Shown here: one piece after another, positions 5,245 through 5,376 of the stretch | Numbering within the stretch: the stretch's first letter is position 1 | Layout of the letters: every line of letters begins with the position of its first letter | Assembly: GCA_937928385.1 (NCBI GenBank) | Contig: CALEZD010000045.1 | Span: forward strand, 1-5,376 | Reading direction: 5' to 3' | Length of the DNA stretch: 5,376 nucleotides | Origin: an uncultured Bacteroidota bacterium | Lineage (GTDB): Bacteria; Bacteroidota; Bacteroidia; Chitinophagales; Chitinophagaceae | Translations under genes and position numbers: made by a program | Notes under the pieces: model-generated | What the model saw: only the letters and a program-made list of their open reading frames with translations | Databases searched by the model: none | What the model was told of the DNA's origin: nothing

Positions 5245-5376
5245 TGTTCCCAAAATGTTCCAACCAAGAACATTTCCGCACAATTGGAACAAAACGCAGT
5301 ATTGATTACCAGCAACTTATGTACAAAATGAGGCGGAAAATTTAAAACCAAAATTCCGGCATCAAAATGGAACATT
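5245..5376 (+). promoter_or_regulatory. Cluster of GTTCC/GGAAC inverted elements
   Basis: TGTTCC occurs at 5245-5250 and again at 5256-5261, 11 bp apart, giving GTTC-N7-GTTC. The reverse form occurs as GAACAT (5268-5273), GGAACA (5286-5291) and GGAACA (5369-5374). Pairings of the second element include AAATGTTC/GAACATTT (5253-5260 with 5268-5275), TGTTCCAA/TTGGAACA (5256-5263 with 5284-5291) and AATGTTCC/GGAACATT (5254-5261 with 5369-5376). TTTCCGC (5273-5279) also pairs with GCGGAAA (5333-5339), nested inside the last. It could be an operator array or an alternating RNA leader. Confidence 0.4.

Larger units (their letters stand above)
5016..5376. other. Gene-free right end: upstream region of a gene probably beyond the window
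   Basis: No complete gene is present. The stretch holds a long hairpin (5054-5083), the right copy of the duplicated promoter segment (to 5165), and a cluster of GTTCC/GGAAC elements (5245-5376). A + strand frame is open from 5208 to 5345 but has no good start and ends in the eight-codon frame at 5319. An ATG at 5367-5369 is followed by only two full codons and could begin a gene cut off by the window edge; this cannot be decided here. Confidence 0.6.

Noticed and set aside
5319..5345. Eight-codon frame (MYKMRRKI) as a leader peptide
   Set aside because: No ribosome-binding context and no regulatory codon run were found; it is too short to support on its own.

Overview
The window looks like Bacteroidota DNA, probably a Chitinophagaceae- or Sphingobacteria-like relative; this is inferred from family content, not from a marker gene. 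The evidence is a C-terminal type IX secretion (T9SS) type A sorting domain, a PID-CTERM-type sorting tail next to a short exosortase, near absence of Shine-Dalgarno sequences, and TAnnTTTG-type -7 promoter boxes. No rRNA, tRNA, CRISPR array, transposase or phage gene is visible.

Layout. Positions 1-151 are an AT-rich intergenic stretch ending in a plausible Bacteroidota promoter. Positions 152-2689 (+) encode an 845-residue secreted surface protein: signal peptide, N-terminal beta domain, Gly/Thr/Ser-rich solenoid-like middle, long conserved-looking C-terminal half and a T9SS type A tail. A perfect 28-nt palindrome followed by four T residues (2711-2742) is a strong terminator candidate. Next come two closely spaced + strand genes. 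The first (2759-2956) encodes a 65-residue protein that is little more than a signal peptide plus a PVDGG/transmembrane/basic sorting tail. The second (2989-3555) encodes a 188-residue exosortase-family membrane protein with the Cys-Arg-His active-site pattern. They form a compact enzyme-substrate cassette.

Positions 3556-3899 contain no gene. Positions 3900-5015 (-) encode a 371-residue exported protein, probably a lipoprotein, with a DxDGNGxxD calcium-type loop and a C-terminal region resembling DUF6438. Positions 5016-5376 again hold no complete gene and probably form the 5' region of a + strand gene beyond the right edge.

The two intergenic regions either side of the minus-strand gene are related. 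A 36-bp stretch with a perfect TATATTTG box is identical at 3732-3767 and 5125-5160, and weaker similarity extends upstream to about 3641 and 5057. The left copy has no gene behind it. The right copy leads into a cluster of GTTCC/GGAAC elements (5245-5376) with several mutually exclusive pairings.

Working picture (inference): the locus makes cell-surface and exported products through two sorting routes, T9SS for the large protein and an exosortase acting on a dedicated tiny substrate. The flanking duplicated promoter segment points to a past rearrangement or a small dispersed regulatory repeat.
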